Shown piece by piece: positions 44,250 through 52,707 of a DNA stretch of 64,000 bases. The position numbers were made by a program, and so were the translations under genes. The stretch comes from a bacterium. GTDB taxonomy: Bacteria; 4484-113; JAFGCY01. The stretch's first letter is position 1, and each line of letters begins with the position of its first letter. Where the stretch lies: NCBI GenBank assembly GCA_020849855.1, contig JADZFO010000023.1:1-64000 (forward strand). The letters run 5' to 3'. Under the pieces are notes generated by a model. The model saw only the letters and a program-made list of their open reading frames with translations. It was not told where the DNA came from and ran no database searches.

Positions 44250-45446
44250 GTGGCGGCAGGCCCGGATGTGCAGGTGCTGGTGCTGGGCGGTGGCCCTGCC
44301 GGCGCGCGCGCGGCGCAGCGCCTGGCCAGCGCGGGTGCGGATGTCCTCATGCTGGAAGCCGAGGACTATGGCCGCAACAAGCTCTGCAGCGGGCTGCTGA
44401 ACCATGAGGGCCAGGTAGCCCTGGGCTGCGAGCTGCCGCAAAGCGTACGGCGCGAGCCCTTCGAGCCGCGCCTGGAGTTCCACGACCTGGACAGCCGGCT
44501 GCGACGGCGCTACAGCCCGGGCTACTGGAATATGGACCGGCCGGCCTTTGATGCCTGGCTGTGTGACTGCGCGGCGGAGGCCGGCGTGCGCATTGAATAC
44601 GGCCGCCGGGCCAGCCGCATCGAGTGCGGCCCCGCCGGGCCACAGGCGCGGGTGGGCAGTGATGTCATCAGCGCCCGCGTTGTACTTGACGCCACCGGCT
44701 GGCGGGCGCTGTCGCGCAAGCTCCTGGCGCCGCCTGAGCTGCGCTCTGCGCCGGTGGTGCACGCCTTCCAGGGCAGTGTGCATTGCGACCTGCCGGCGGA
44801 TTCCATGTGGGCGCTTTTCGAATCTGACACCACACAATACTACGGCTGGCTGGTGCCCAAAGGCGCCGGCAGCTTCCTGCTTGGCGCCGGCTTCCCGCAG
44901 GGCGCGGACAGCACCCGGCGCGAAGGCGATGCCGCGCTGGAGAGCGACCCTGACCCCTGGAAGAAGCTCAGCTTTGTGGAGGCCAGTGTGGCCGCCGCAG
45001 CCGGTGAGGAGCTGCAGCATCTGGATGCCAAGCCCCTGGGCTGCCCCATCACCACCATCACCAGCACACAGCAGCTCTGGTGGGGCCGCGAGCTGGTCTT
45101 CCCGCTGGGCGAGGCCGCTGGCCTGGTCAGCCCTTCAAGCGGCGATGGCATTCACTTCGGCCTCGAGCAGGCCAACGCGCTGGCCGACGCACTCAGCAGC
45201 AGCGGGCTGCTTGAAGGGCGCAGCAGCGCGGGCTGCTCGGCGCAGGACAGTCATCAGGGCATGCTGAACCAGGTGCAGGCACGGCTGCGGCCCGCGCTGG
45301 CTGAGCTGCGATTCAACTGCATCAAGGCCTGGGTGGCGGCCCGGCCGGGGCCGCGGCGTCTCGCGGCGCAGTTCATGGGCCTGTATCTGCGCCGGCCGGT
45401 GGAGCAGCTTGCGCCTGTTGCAGTGCCTGCAGCCGAAGCGCAGTGA
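44250..45446 (+). CDS. Geranylgeranyl-reductase-family FAD oxidoreductase
   Basis: 398 residues. The N-terminus is a Rossmann dinucleotide fold, VLVLGGGPAGARAAQRL, followed by the family pattern CSGLLNHEG and YWNMDRPAFDAWLC. A second FAD contact, FPLGEAAGLVSPSSGDGIHF near residue 305, fits the GGR/flavin-dependent reductase family. Relatives reduce prenyl chains of lipids, quinones or chlorophyll; here the substrate is open. Starting at GTG 44250 puts the nucleotide-binding motif at residue ~10, as is usual. Confidence 0.82.
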   Translation: MAAGPDVQVLVLGGGPAGARAAQRLASAGADVLMLEAEDYGRNKLCSGLLNHEGQVALGCELPQSVRREPFEPRLEFHDLDSRLRRRYSPGYWNMDRPAFDAWLCDCAAEAGVRIEYGRRASRIECGPAGPQARVGSDVISARVVLDATGWRALSRKLLAPPELRSAPVVHAFQGSVHCDLPADSMWALFESDTTQYYGWLVPKGAGSFLLGAGFPQGADSTRREGDAALESDPDPWKKLSFVEASVAAAAGEELQHLDAKPLGCPITTITSTQQLWWGRELVFPLGEAAGLVSPSSGDGIHFGLEQANALADALSSSGLLEGRSSAGCSAQDSHQGMLNQVQARLRPALAELRFNCIKAWVAARPGPRRLAAQFMGLYLRRPVEQLAPVAVPAAEAQ

Positions 45447-45490
45447 CGCCAATTCCCGCGGCCCGGCTGCGCCGCTGCGGCATGCCCGGC

Positions 45491-45496
45491 TATAAT
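45491..45496 (+). promoter_or_regulatory. -10 element TATAAT
   Basis: Perfect TATAAT 19 bases before ATG 45516, with GGGAGG between them: a short but normal leader. Confidence 0.5.
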
Positions 45497-45515
45497 CACT
45501 GCGGGAGGACGCGCA

Positions 45516-45965
45516 ATGTTTATCCTCTGGACCATCCGCGGCTTCTTCATGAGCCTCTTTGGGCTCTGGACTCAGGACGAGTGGTTCTACTACAGCCGGA
45601 CCGGCCTTGACCCGCGCCTGCCGGCTTATCAGCGCTGGGCGGTCAGGGTGCACGCCGAGGACAAGCTGCCTGACAGCGAGGCCGAGCGCCTGATGCCGGT
45701 CAAGAACCAGACTGTAATCCTTGAAGACAAGTACATGCTTACCGGCGAGGAAGTGTTGTTCTATTCCACCGACGCCGGCAAGATTGGCGCACTGGTGAGG
45801 AAGTACGAGGATGAGCTGCGCTCGCGCTCCTGCGGCGAGTTCTACTTCCGCAACATCAAGAACCGCCAGCTGGATTTCTTCCACAACTTCAAGGAGCCTT
45901 CCGAGCAGCCGCCGGAAGAAGCGGAGATCGACGAAGAGACCCGCCGCAACATGTTCAACCGCTAG
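45516..45965 (+). CDS. Hypothetical protein (149 aa)
   Basis: 149 residues. One hydrophobic N-terminal segment (about 1-18) could be a weak anchor. The rest is charged with many Tyr/Phe (TQDEWFYYSRTG, GEFYFRNIKNRQLDFFHNF) and an acidic tail. No family recognised. It is a single gene with its own promoter and GGGAGG site; the next gene is convergent. Confidence 0.6.
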   Translation: MFILWTIRGFFMSLFGLWTQDEWFYYSRTGLDPRLPAYQRWAVRVHAEDKLPDSEAERLMPVKNQTVILEDKYMLTGEEVLFYSTDAGKIGALVRKYEDELRSRSCGEFYFRNIKNRQLDFFHNFKEPSEQPPEEAEIDEETRRNMFNR

Positions 45966-45984
45966 CGAAGGTGGCCGGCTGTAA

Positions 45985-47616
45985 CTACTGCAGCAGGCTC
46001 TCGCCATTCCAGCTTGCCGGGGCCTCAAGGCCCAGCAGCGCGAGAATGGTTGGCGCGATGTCGCACAGCGACCAGCCGCGGCGTCCCTCGGGAAAGGCCG
46101 CGCTGGCCTGCCCAGCCTCGGATGAATCACGCAGGGCCTGGAGCTGCCCGGCGCCGTCCTCGGACAGCAGCACCAGAGGGCTGTTGTTCATGCTGTGCTG
46201 AGTGTGCGGCGTACCGTCTGGGAAAGCCAGCACGTCACAGTTACCGTGGTCAGCGGTAACCAGGCAGGCGGTGTCGCGGCCCCAGGCGGCGGCATCCAGC
46301 ACCTGGCCCAGGCAGGCATCCACGGCCTCGCAGGCCCGGATGCAGGCTTCCTTCACCCCGGTATGGCCCACCATGTCGCCGTTGGCGAAGTTCACCACAT
46401 AGAGGTCATGCTGGCCTTCCCGCAGCGCGGCGCAGAGCTTCTGCGTGACTTCATACACGCTCATTTCGGGCTGCAGGTCGTAGGTCGCCACTTTGGGGCT
46501 TGGCACCAGAACGCGCTCCTCGCACGGCCAGGGAGCTTCCAGCCCGCCGTTGAAGAAGTAGGTCACATGGGCGTACTTCTCGGTTTCAGCACTCTTGTAG
46601 ATACGGCCGCCGCAGGTCAGCGCCGCGCCGCTGCGGCTTACCAGCTCGGCCAGGGTGTCTTCAATGACCGTGTCATCCAGCAGCACTGGAAAGCTCTGGT
46701 CGTCGCTATAACGCTTCATGCTCAGCAGCGACAGAGCGGGCAGGGCGCCGCGCTCAAAGCCCTCGAACTCGCGGGCGGTCAGGGCCGTGACCAGCTGGCG
46801 CATGCGGTCGGCGCGGAAGTTGAAGCAGAGCACGAAGTCGCCGTCGCGCATGCCTTCATAGTTGCCAAGGATGGTTGGCGTGACGAACTCGTCGCCCTCC
46901 TCGCGCCGGCGGGCGAGGGCCATGGCCTCGCGCCAGTCCGGCTCGCGCGGGCCATCAGCGTGGACGATGGCGTCGTAGCCCTTTTTCACCCGCTCCCAGC
47001 GCTTGTCGCGGTCCATGGCGAAGTAGCGTCCCCCGAGGCTGGCGAAGCTGGCCTGTGGCGGCAGCCACTGCTCCGCGGCTTCGAAGTAGCGTTCGGCGAT
47101 GCGCGGCTCCGTGTCGCGCCCGTCCAGCAGGGCATGCACTGCGATACGGCCTTCGGGGTTAACCCGAGCCGCTTCGGCCAGCAGGCCCCTGAGGTGCTCG
47201 ATATGGCTGTGCACACCGCCGTCGGAGAAGAGGCCGATGCAGTGCAGGCTGCGGCCGCTGCCGCGCCACTGGCCCAGGAAGCTCTGCAGGGCGGCGTGCC
47301 CGGCCAGGCCCCCGGTGCTGATCAGGCGGCTGATGGCCAGCAGGTCCTGCCAGACTACGCGCCCGGCGCCTAGGTTCAGGTGCCCGACCTCTGAGTTGCC
47401 CATCTGGCCCTCGGTCAGGCCCACCGCCGTGCCATGCGGGATGAGCTGGGTATGCGGATAGTCGCGCCAGATGCGGTCCCAGTTGGGTGTCCTGGCCAGC
47501 TCGATCGCGCTGTGCTCACGGGCCTGCTGCGGGTCGGGCCAGCAGGGGTCACCGGTTGCGGCGAGGCCCCAGCCGTCAAGGATCAGCAGCAGCACGGGTT
47601 TGCTTTGAGTGGCCAT
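45985..47616 (-). CDS. gpmI: 2,3-bisphosphoglycerate-independent phosphoglycerate mutase
   Basis: 543 residues, typical size. Alkaline-phosphatase-fold motifs: LLLILDGWGL (first metal ligand), NSEVGHLNLGAG (catalytic Ser), ALLDGRDTEP, GGRYFAMDRDKRWERV, NFRADRMRQL, and ANGDMVGHTG with TADHGNCD (metal ligands). It interconverts 3- and 2-phosphoglycerate in glycolysis using manganese. Its start overlaps the end of the next upstream gene by 34 bases in another frame, and a TACAAT inside that gene gives it an own, nearly leaderless promoter. Confidence 0.95.
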   Translation of the reverse strand: MATQSKPVLLLILDGWGLAATGDPCWPDPQQAREHSAIELARTPNWDRIWRDYPHTQLIPHGTAVGLTEGQMGNSEVGHLNLGAGRVVWQDLLAISRLISTGGLAGHAALQSFLGQWRGSGRSLHCIGLFSDGGVHSHIEHLRGLLAEAARVNPEGRIAVHALLDGRDTEPRIAERYFEAAEQWLPPQASFASLGGRYFAMDRDKRWERVKKGYDAIVHADGPREPDWREAMALARRREEGDEFVTPTILGNYEGMRDGDFVLCFNFRADRMRQLVTALTAREFEGFERGALPALSLLSMKRYSDDQSFPVLLDDTVIEDTLAELVSRSGAALTCGGRIYKSAETEKYAHVTYFFNGGLEAPWPCEERVLVPSPKVATYDLQPEMSVYEVTQKLCAALREGQHDLYVVNFANGDMVGHTGVKEACIRACEAVDACLGQVLDAAAWGRDTACLVTADHGNCDVLAFPDGTPHTQHSMNNSPLVLLSEDGAGQLQALRDSSEAGQASAAFPEGRRGWSLCDIAPTILALLGLEAPASWNGESLLQ

Positions 47617-49067
47617 GGCGATGGGATTGTAGACCCGGCTACAAGGTGTGGGAGAGTTGCCTCTCCCGGCCAGTTACCACGAGGAGGCCATTCGATTCCG
47701 GCTGCCAGTTCGTCGTTTGCCATCAAGTCAGAATAGTCCAGCGATTCAAACCTCTTCAGGAAGGGCTTGACGCGTTGTTCCACCTTGGCCTGGAACTCAA
47801 GCCGTCGCTGTGCAAGCCCGGCAAAGTAGTCCCAGCTTCCCGGTGCCCGCCAGCGATGCCTGTATTCGGAGTCATAGTGCAGATCGGCAACATAGGGACC
47901 GTCCTGGCCGCGCAGGCGCCGAAAGTACTCATCTGCGTTGCGCTGCAGATTGAAGGCCAGCGTCCGCTGGCGGCTGTCGTACATCTCGGGCGCGTAAAGC
48001 AGCAGGCTGTAAGCCGGTCGCGAGATGGCGACTAGCGCCGCGCTGGGACAGAACAGGCCGCCTTGCGGAGCCTGTCCCAGTGCGCAGGCCGCCTGATGCA
48101 GGCTGGTGAAACGAGCGACATTGCCATCCATATTGAATGCCAGCATGAAGTTCGCATTCACTGGCCCGAGCATTGCCAGCGGGGACTCGGTAATCCCATG
48201 CTGATAGGCTTCCACAAACAGCCCGCTATAGCTCGCGTCGATCATTAGCTCACCCTGCTCGAACTTCCGGAGCAGCAGCGAGACCGGGAAGTACTGCGGG
48301 CAATGCTGATCCTTTGCGCTGGCTGCTGCTTTCAGGTCCGCCTCGCAAAGCTCGAGCTCCCCATACTCGGACCAGTAACGCGCCCGCTGCAGATAGGGCC
48401 AGGACATCTGCGGCGCGGCATCAATACAGCGCTGCAGGTAGGCCAGCTCCTGCTTTTCCAGTCTTGCCATCAGTTCGATGATCGACTCGCCCTGCTCTGA
48501 CCCTGTGCCATGAGCAGCGTCATCACCGGCATCCAGCTCCTCAATCCAAAGCTCGCGGCGCAGCTTATAAGCCAGACACAGGCTGTCGGCGGTTCCTGTT
48601 TCAAGCGCGGCGGCCCGCTCAAGGTACTCAATCGCGCGAGGTCTGGGGTCGGGTGTCAGATCCTCGGGCGTGGGCAGGAGGATCAGATTCATGTTCTCAT
48701 CGAAGTCAAAAAGGATCGGGGTTTCCGGCTCGAACCACTCCCGGCGCAACAGGCACCAGGCCCGGAGCTGCCAGAACTCGAACTGCTCAGCATACTGCGG
48801 TTTGGTGTCAAGCAGAGCCTGTAACTTCTCGTCAGCGAGAGTAGCAGGGCAGATATTGCCGGCCGCGAACTCATAGAGCTGCCGGTCCATGATTTCCTCT
48901 TCAAGCAGCTCACAGTAGTCATCCAGCAGAGTGCTGCCACTGCTGATCCGTGGGTAGGGCAACCGCATCGGCAGGTCATAGCTCCAGGCCGGATCAGCGG
49001 CGAAGGCGGGGCTGAAAAGAGAAAGGACGAACAGGAAGAGGCCTAGTACGGCACAGATTTTGCGCAT
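47583..49067 (-). CDS. Exported protein of unknown function
   Basis: 494 residues. A clean signal peptide ends PAFA-AD. The mature protein is rich in helices and Tyr/Leu (LDDYCELLEEEIMDRQLYEF, LAYLQRCIDAAPQMSWPYL, RYWSEYGELELCEADL), which in the middle part (~215-275) resembles TPR-like units. No family recognised. Its C-terminus overlaps gpmI by 34 bases. It begins 25 bases after hspR, so it may be the last gene of the heat-shock operon or start from its own TATATC. Confidence 0.65.
   Translation of the reverse strand: MRKICAVLGLFLFVLSLFSPAFAADPAWSYDLPMRLPYPRISSGSTLLDDYCELLEEEIMDRQLYEFAAGNICPATLADEKLQALLDTKPQYAEQFEFWQLRAWCLLRREWFEPETPILFDFDENMNLILLPTPEDLTPDPRPRAIEYLERAAALETGTADSLCLAYKLRRELWIEELDAGDDAAHGTGSEQGESIIELMARLEKQELAYLQRCIDAAPQMSWPYLQRARYWSEYGELELCEADLKAAASAKDQHCPQYFPVSLLLRKFEQGELMIDASYSGLFVEAYQHGITESPLAMLGPVNANFMLAFNMDGNVARFTSLHQAACALGQAPQGGLFCPSAALVAISRPAYSLLLYAPEMYDSRQRTLAFNLQRNADEYFRRLRGQDGPYVADLHYDSEYRHRWRAPGSWDYFAGLAQRRLEFQAKVEQRVKPFLKRFESLDYSDLMANDELAAGIEWPPRGNWPGEATLPHLVAGSTIPSPWPLKANPCCC
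47626..47631 (-). promoter_or_regulatory. -10 element TACAAT for gpmI
   Basis: Minus-strand TACAAT ends nine bases before ATG 47616; it lies inside the 3' end of the upstream gene. A leader of at most three bases is expected. Confidence 0.4.
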
Positions 49068-49075
49068 GTGCCAAT

Positions 49076-49081
49076 GATATA
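49076..49081 (-). promoter_or_regulatory. -10 element TATATC, near-leaderless start
   Basis: Minus-strand TATATC ends eight bases before ATG 49067, in the 24-base gap after the hspR stop. Confidence 0.35.
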
Positions 49082-49091
49082 GGACTGGTGC

Positions 49092-49568
49092 TCACTCGCC
49101 CTGGATCGGAATGCGCCGGCGACTGTGCTCCGCCTGGATCTCAGGCTCTTTGGCTGTCTCTGCAGGCCCGGCCACTGGGCCAGCCGGGCGCGCGACAGCC
49201 AGGCCCTGCTCGCCGACAGGCACAAGGCCGGCTTCGTTGCCGCGCATGACGGATTCAAAGCGCGCGCGGGCGGCCGGGTCGAGCTGGCTGAAGAGCTCGC
49301 GGGCCAGCTTGATCAGCTGCGCCTCGCGCTCGCGCAGACGCAGGATCAGCTCCACGCCGGCGAGGTTAACGCCCATCTGCTGTGTCAATACGGCAATCGC
49401 CTGCAGGCGCTCGACATCCTGCTGCGTATAGCGCCGGGTGCCGCCGGGGGTGCGCTCGGGCTGCAGCAGTCCCATCCGCTCATACTGGCGGATGGTCTGC
49501 TGGTGGAAGCCGGTGATCTCGGCCACCACACTTATGCTGTAAACAGCCCTTCTGCCGCTCACTTCCAT
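49092..49568 (-). CDS. hspR: MerR-family heat-shock repressor HspR
   Basis: 158 residues. The MerR-type helix-turn-helix reads [30 protein letters not shown], then [15 protein letters not shown] and a coiled coil; no effector-binding cysteines. Position directly after dnaJ, overlapping its stop by ten bases, matches HspR in dnaK-grpE-dnaJ-hspR operons of Actinobacteria and others, where it represses the operon with DnaK as co-repressor. A Pro/Ala-rich tail of ~40 residues ends the protein. Confidence 0.88.
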   Translation of the reverse strand: MEVSGRRAVYSISVVAEITGFHQQTIRQYERMGLLQPERTPGGTRRYTQQDVERLQAIAVLTQQMGVNLAGVELILRLREREAQLIKLARELFSQLDPAARARFESVMRGNEAGLVPVGEQGLAVARPAGPVAGPAETAKEPEIQAEHSRRRIPIQGE

Positions 49569-50629
49569 TTGTCCAGACGGGGATTGCCCGGGTTGAGTTC
49601 CGCGAACTCGCGCAGCAGTTCACGGCTGCGCAGGTCCAGGTCCTGCGGGACTACGATCTCGATGCGCACCAGCATGTCGCCGCGTCCGCCGCTGCCGCGG
49701 TGCGGGAAGCCCTTGCCGCGCAGGCGCAGCTCCCGGCCGCTCTGGCTGCCGGCGGGCACCTTCAGCTGGACCCGGCCGTCAAGGGTCGGGATCTCGACGG
49801 TCGCCGAGAGCGCGGCCTCCACGAAGGTCACCGGCACGGTGAGATAAACGTTGTCGCCGCGGCGCTCAAACCAGGGATGCTCCTGCACGGTGATCTGCAG
49901 CAGCAGGTCCCCCGGCGGCCCGCCGTTGATGCCGGCTTCGCCCTGGCCCGCCACCCGGACCTTGTGGTTGTTATCGACGCCCGCGGGGATCCGGACCTTG
50001 ATCTTGTCCCCGCCGCTGCGCTGCAGGGTCAGCTCTTTGCCCTGATAGGCTTCTTCAAAGCTGATCACCACATGGTGCTGACGGTCGGCACCCTTCTGGC
50101 GCACGTTGCCGCGGCTGCGGCCGGCGAAGGGCTGGTCCTGCCAGCTTTGGTGCGTGCCATAGCCCTGGTTGAAGAGCTGCTCGAAGATTCCGCTCATGTC
50201 CGGACCGCCGGGGCCGAAGCCGCCCTGGCCGCCAAAGCCGCTGCGTCCGCCGCCAAAGCCGCCCCCGCCGAAGTTGCGCATGAAGTCCTCAACCTGGCCC
50301 GGGTCGATGGGGTTGCCGTTCTGGTCGACGTACTGGTAGCGCTGTCCGCCGGAGGCGCTGCCCGGCCCCTGGGCCGAGCTGTCCGGCGCGCTGCCGCGGC
50401 CGCCGGCATTCACATAGGCCTGGTGGCCGACAGCGTCATAAAGCTCGCGCTTGCCCTTGTCGGAAAGCACTTCCCAGGCGGCCTGCAGCTCTTTGAACTT
50501 TGTCTCGGCCTGCACATCGCCGGGGTTGACATCCGGATGCAGCTTGCGCGCCAGCTTGCGGTAAGCCTTTTTCAGCTCCGCTTCGCTGGCGCCCTTGCTG
50601 ACGCCCAGGATGTCGTAATAGGTCTTCAT
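49559..50629 (-). CDS. dnaJ: DnaJ-type co-chaperone without zinc finger (CbpA-like)
   Basis: 356 residues. J-domain with HPD in [11 protein letters not shown], a long Gly/Phe-rich linker (~95-150; [15 protein letters not shown]), then two beta-barrel C-terminal domains ([39 protein letters not shown]). The CxxCxGxG zinc repeats of true DnaJ are absent, so it is the type II (CbpA/DnaJ2) form. The start has no ribosome-binding site and lies at the foot of a long inverted repeat, so translation may depend on RNA structure. Confidence 0.9.
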   Translation of the reverse strand: MKTYYDILGVSKGASEAELKKAYRKLARKLHPDVNPGDVQAETKFKELQAAWEVLSDKGKRELYDAVGHQAYVNAGGRGSAPDSSAQGPGSASGGQRYQYVDQNGNPIDPGQVEDFMRNFGGGGFGGGRSGFGGQGGFGPGGPDMSGIFEQLFNQGYGTHQSWQDQPFAGRSRGNVRQKGADRQHHVVISFEEAYQGKELTLQRSGGDKIKVRIPAGVDNNHKVRVAGQGEAGINGGPPGDLLLQITVQEHPWFERRGDNVYLTVPVTFVEAALSATVEIPTLDGRVQLKVPAGSQSGRELRLRGKGFPHRGSGGRGDMLVRIEIVVPQDLDLRSRELLREFAELNPGNPRLDKWK

Positions 50630-50632
50630 ATG

Positions 50633-50703
50633 AGGTTACAGGTTACCGGGAACTGGGGACAGTAAAAGCTGCGTGCTCAGGTTCCTTCCATAACCTGTGA
50701 CCT
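50633..50703. repeat. Long inverted repeat between grpE and dnaJ
   Basis: Arms AGGTTACAGGTTA (50633-50645) and TAACCTGTGACCT (50691-50703) pair over 13 bp with one mismatch; the stem continues with GGAAC/GTTCC inside. It fills nearly the whole gap between the two genes and ends four bases before the dnaJ start. It may act on RNA processing or translation of dnaJ. Confidence 0.65.
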
Positions 50704-50715
50704 GTCCCCTGTCAG

Positions 50716-51372
50716 CTATGCAGGTTTCGCAACTCTGACCATCGCTGGTTTCAGCACAGTGCTGCCCAGGCGGTAGCCTTCGGTGTAGATCTCGACCACG
50801 GTTTCTTCGCTGACCTCGCTGCTTTCCTCCACGCTCAGGGCCTGGTGGATCTCGGGATTGTACTGCGCCGGGCAAGTGTTGATCTTCTCGATACCGTGCT
50901 TAAGCAGCGCGGCCTCGATCACCTTGACCGTACGGCGCAGGCCGTCCAGCAAAGGGTTCTCCCCATCCGGTGTGTTCTTGTACTGCGCAGAGGCCAGTGC
51001 CAGGCCGTCGAGGGCCGGGAATAGGCTCTCCAGCAGACCCTCGACGGCAAAGCGCCTGGCTTCTTCAACATCAATCGACACACGCTTGCGGTGGTTCTGG
51101 AACTCGGCCTGGGTGCGCTGGGCCAGCTCAAGATACTCTGCGGCCCTGGCCTGCCAGTGCTCGATCTGCTCGGCATCGGCGGCGCTGTCCGCATGCACCG
51201 GGCCGTCTGCGCTCAGCTCAGGGTCCTGGGCCGGGACTTCGGTGCTGACCTCCTCATTGCCGCCCAGATCCACCAGCCCCTCGCTCTGCGACTGCGCGGC
51301 GGCGGCTGTGTCGGCGGCGCCATCGCGGCTGGCGCGATGGTCTTCAACGATGATTCGGCGCTTGTCTTCCAT
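50716..51372 (-). CDS. grpE: Nucleotide exchange factor GrpE
   Basis: 218 residues. An acidic disordered N-terminus (~75 residues) is followed by the coiled coil (EYLELAQRTQAEFQNHRKRV) and the beta-domain with GIEKINTCPAQYNPEIHQAL and YTEGYRLGSTVLKPAMVRVA, the GrpE signature. GrpE releases ADP from DnaK. It follows hsp20 by 60 bases with an AGGAA site. Confidence 0.93.
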   Translation of the reverse strand: MEDKRRIIVEDHRASRDGAADTAAAAQSQSEGLVDLGGNEEVSTEVPAQDPELSADGPVHADSAADAEQIEHWQARAAEYLELAQRTQAEFQNHRKRVSIDVEEARRFAVEGLLESLFPALDGLALASAQYKNTPDGENPLLDGLRRTVKVIEAALLKHGIEKINTCPAQYNPEIHQALSVEESSEVSEETVVEIYTEGYRLGSTVLKPAMVRVAKPA

Positions 51373-51432
51373 AATCCCGGTTCCTGAAACTGTGTGGTGT
51401 TAACTTAAGCTCGAGGCTGTGCGCTGGGGGCC

Positions 51433-51873
51433 TTAGCCTTCGACGCTGACCTTGCGGGGCTTGACTTCCTCGGCCTTGGGCAGGGTCACCTGCAGCACGC
51501 CGTCGCGGTACTCGGCGCTGATGCCCTCGGCATTGACGTTCTTGGGCAGGCCGAAGCTGCGGTAGAAGGAGCCGTAGGAGCGCTCCACAAAGTGGTAGTT
51601 CTCGCTTTCGTCCTGCTTCTCGAAGCGGCGCTCGCCCTTGATGGTCAGGGTGCCGTTCTCCAGCTCGACGTGGATGTCTTCCTTGCTCATGCCGGGCAGC
51701 TCGGCCGCGACGATGAAGCTCTCGGCCGTCTCCCGGACATCCACCGCCGGAGCCCAGACGCTGATGCGGCCTTCACGGCTGCGCGCGGGGGTGAAGCCGG
51801 CGAACTCGTCAAAGAGCCGCTCGATCTCGCTGCGCAGGCTGCGGGCATCGCTTGTACGCATGATCCCAGTCAT
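51433..51873 (-). CDS. Small heat-shock protein Hsp20
   Basis: 146 residues from ATG 51873. The alpha-crystallin domain runs from ~38 (WAPAVDVRETAESFIVAAEL) to ~135 with the closing GVLQVTLPKAE. GAGGAGGAG is placed well for this start. An in-frame ATG at 51999 also has a good site (AGGAGAACA) and would add 42 residues with four cysteines; the shorter form matches family length. In the dnaK operon it holds unfolded proteins for DnaK. Confidence 0.9.
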   Translation of the reverse strand: MTGIMRTSDARSLRSEIERLFDEFAGFTPARSREGRISVWAPAVDVRETAESFIVAAELPGMSKEDIHVELENGTLTIKGERRFEKQDESENYHFVERSYGSFYRSFGLPKNVNAEGISAEYRDGVLQVTLPKAEEVKPRKVSVEG

Positions 51874-52123
51874 TTCTTTCTCCTCCTCATTGCGACCAGT
51901 ATTGCAGGATGTAGTTGCCGGACCGCAACCGCAGCCGGACTTGTAGATGACCCGGCGGCCCTTCAGGGGCAGCGCCGCATAAGTACGAAGTGTGTGCATT
52001 GTTCTCCTGTGCCGCGCTCATGCGGCCCTGCGGCTCTGTCCCCGCCGCGGGGTGTTTGCTGCGCGCTGCGTGCGCGCAGGACCGGCGCTGCCAGGGCAGC
52101 GCAGCAAATCGTTTGATCGCTTT
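51874..52123 (-). other. Leader region before hsp20 with a second in-frame start
   Basis: From ATG 51999 the frame runs open into hsp20. The 42-residue extension includes SGCGCGPATTSC. Both starts have strong ribosome-binding sites. The stretch 52010-52120 is GC-rich with palindromic pieces (CTGCGCTGCC...GGCAGCG) and shows no gene. Confidence 0.4.
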
Positions 52124-52567
52124 CTAGTGCGCCGCGGGCGCAGACTGCCCGTTGCAGTCCAGCTTGCCCGCAGCACCAAAATGCTGCAGCCAGGCCTGGT
52201 AGACCTGCTCCAGCTCCTCGCCCGGATCCAGGAAGTGGATCCGGTACCAGCGCTCGCCCTTCAGCACATGCCTGGCCAGGCACTCGCGCTCCGGGCCCTC
52301 ATAGCGCTGGCCGGGGACACTGCTGTCCGGCCGCACATGGCTCATCAGGGCCGCGCGGGCATCCTGGGCCCGTCCGACAAAGTAGGGCGCTTCGACACGG
52401 TTGCTGTCGTGGGGCCGGCCATGGGCGAGGGCAAAGACCGCCGGGCGCGGGGCGACAAAACCGTCCACATTGAGCTCGCTGAGCACGCGCCAGTTGGTGA
52501 CGGCCAGCTCCTCTTCCATCAGGGCCCAGGTGGCCTGGTAACGCTCGTGAATCTCCGCGCCGATCAT
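52124..52567 (-). CDS. Hypothetical protein in the dnaK operon
   Basis: 147 residues, soluble, no known motif. It contains several His and Trp (YQATWALMEEELAVTNWRVL, ECLARHVLKGERWYRIHFLD, YQAWLQHFGA) and reads as a mixed alpha/beta protein. It lies between dnaK and hsp20 on the same strand with an AGGAG site eleven bases before the ATG. Co-regulation with the chaperones is likely by position. Not a gene I know from other dnaK operons. Confidence 0.6.
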   Translation of the reverse strand: MIGAEIHERYQATWALMEEELAVTNWRVLSELNVDGFVAPRPAVFALAHGRPHDSNRVEAPYFVGRAQDARAALMSHVRPDSSVPGQRYEGPERECLARHVLKGERWYRIHFLDPGEELEQVYQAWLQHFGAAGKLDCNGQSAPAAH

Positions 52568-52648
52568 GTCTGTTCTACTCCTGCCGTGACCCGCGGGTCC
52601 GGTTTACAGATACCAGTATTGTGACACGCTCACTAGTGCTGAAGGCTG

Positions 52649-52696
52649 AGTGCTGAGTGCTGAATCAAGGTAATCCGGAATTCAGCACTCAGCACT
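52649..52696. repeat. Perfect 17-bp inverted repeat after dnaK
   Basis: Arms AGTGCTGAGTGCTGAAT and ATTCAGCACTCAGCACT with a 14-base loop, 12 bases after the dnaK stop. Each arm holds a direct repeat of the 7-mer TGCTGAG. The stem has no T-tract, so it more likely protects the dnaK 3' end or slows polymerase than stops it. Confidence 0.7.
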
Positions 52697-52707
52697 TGCA
52701 CTCGGCA

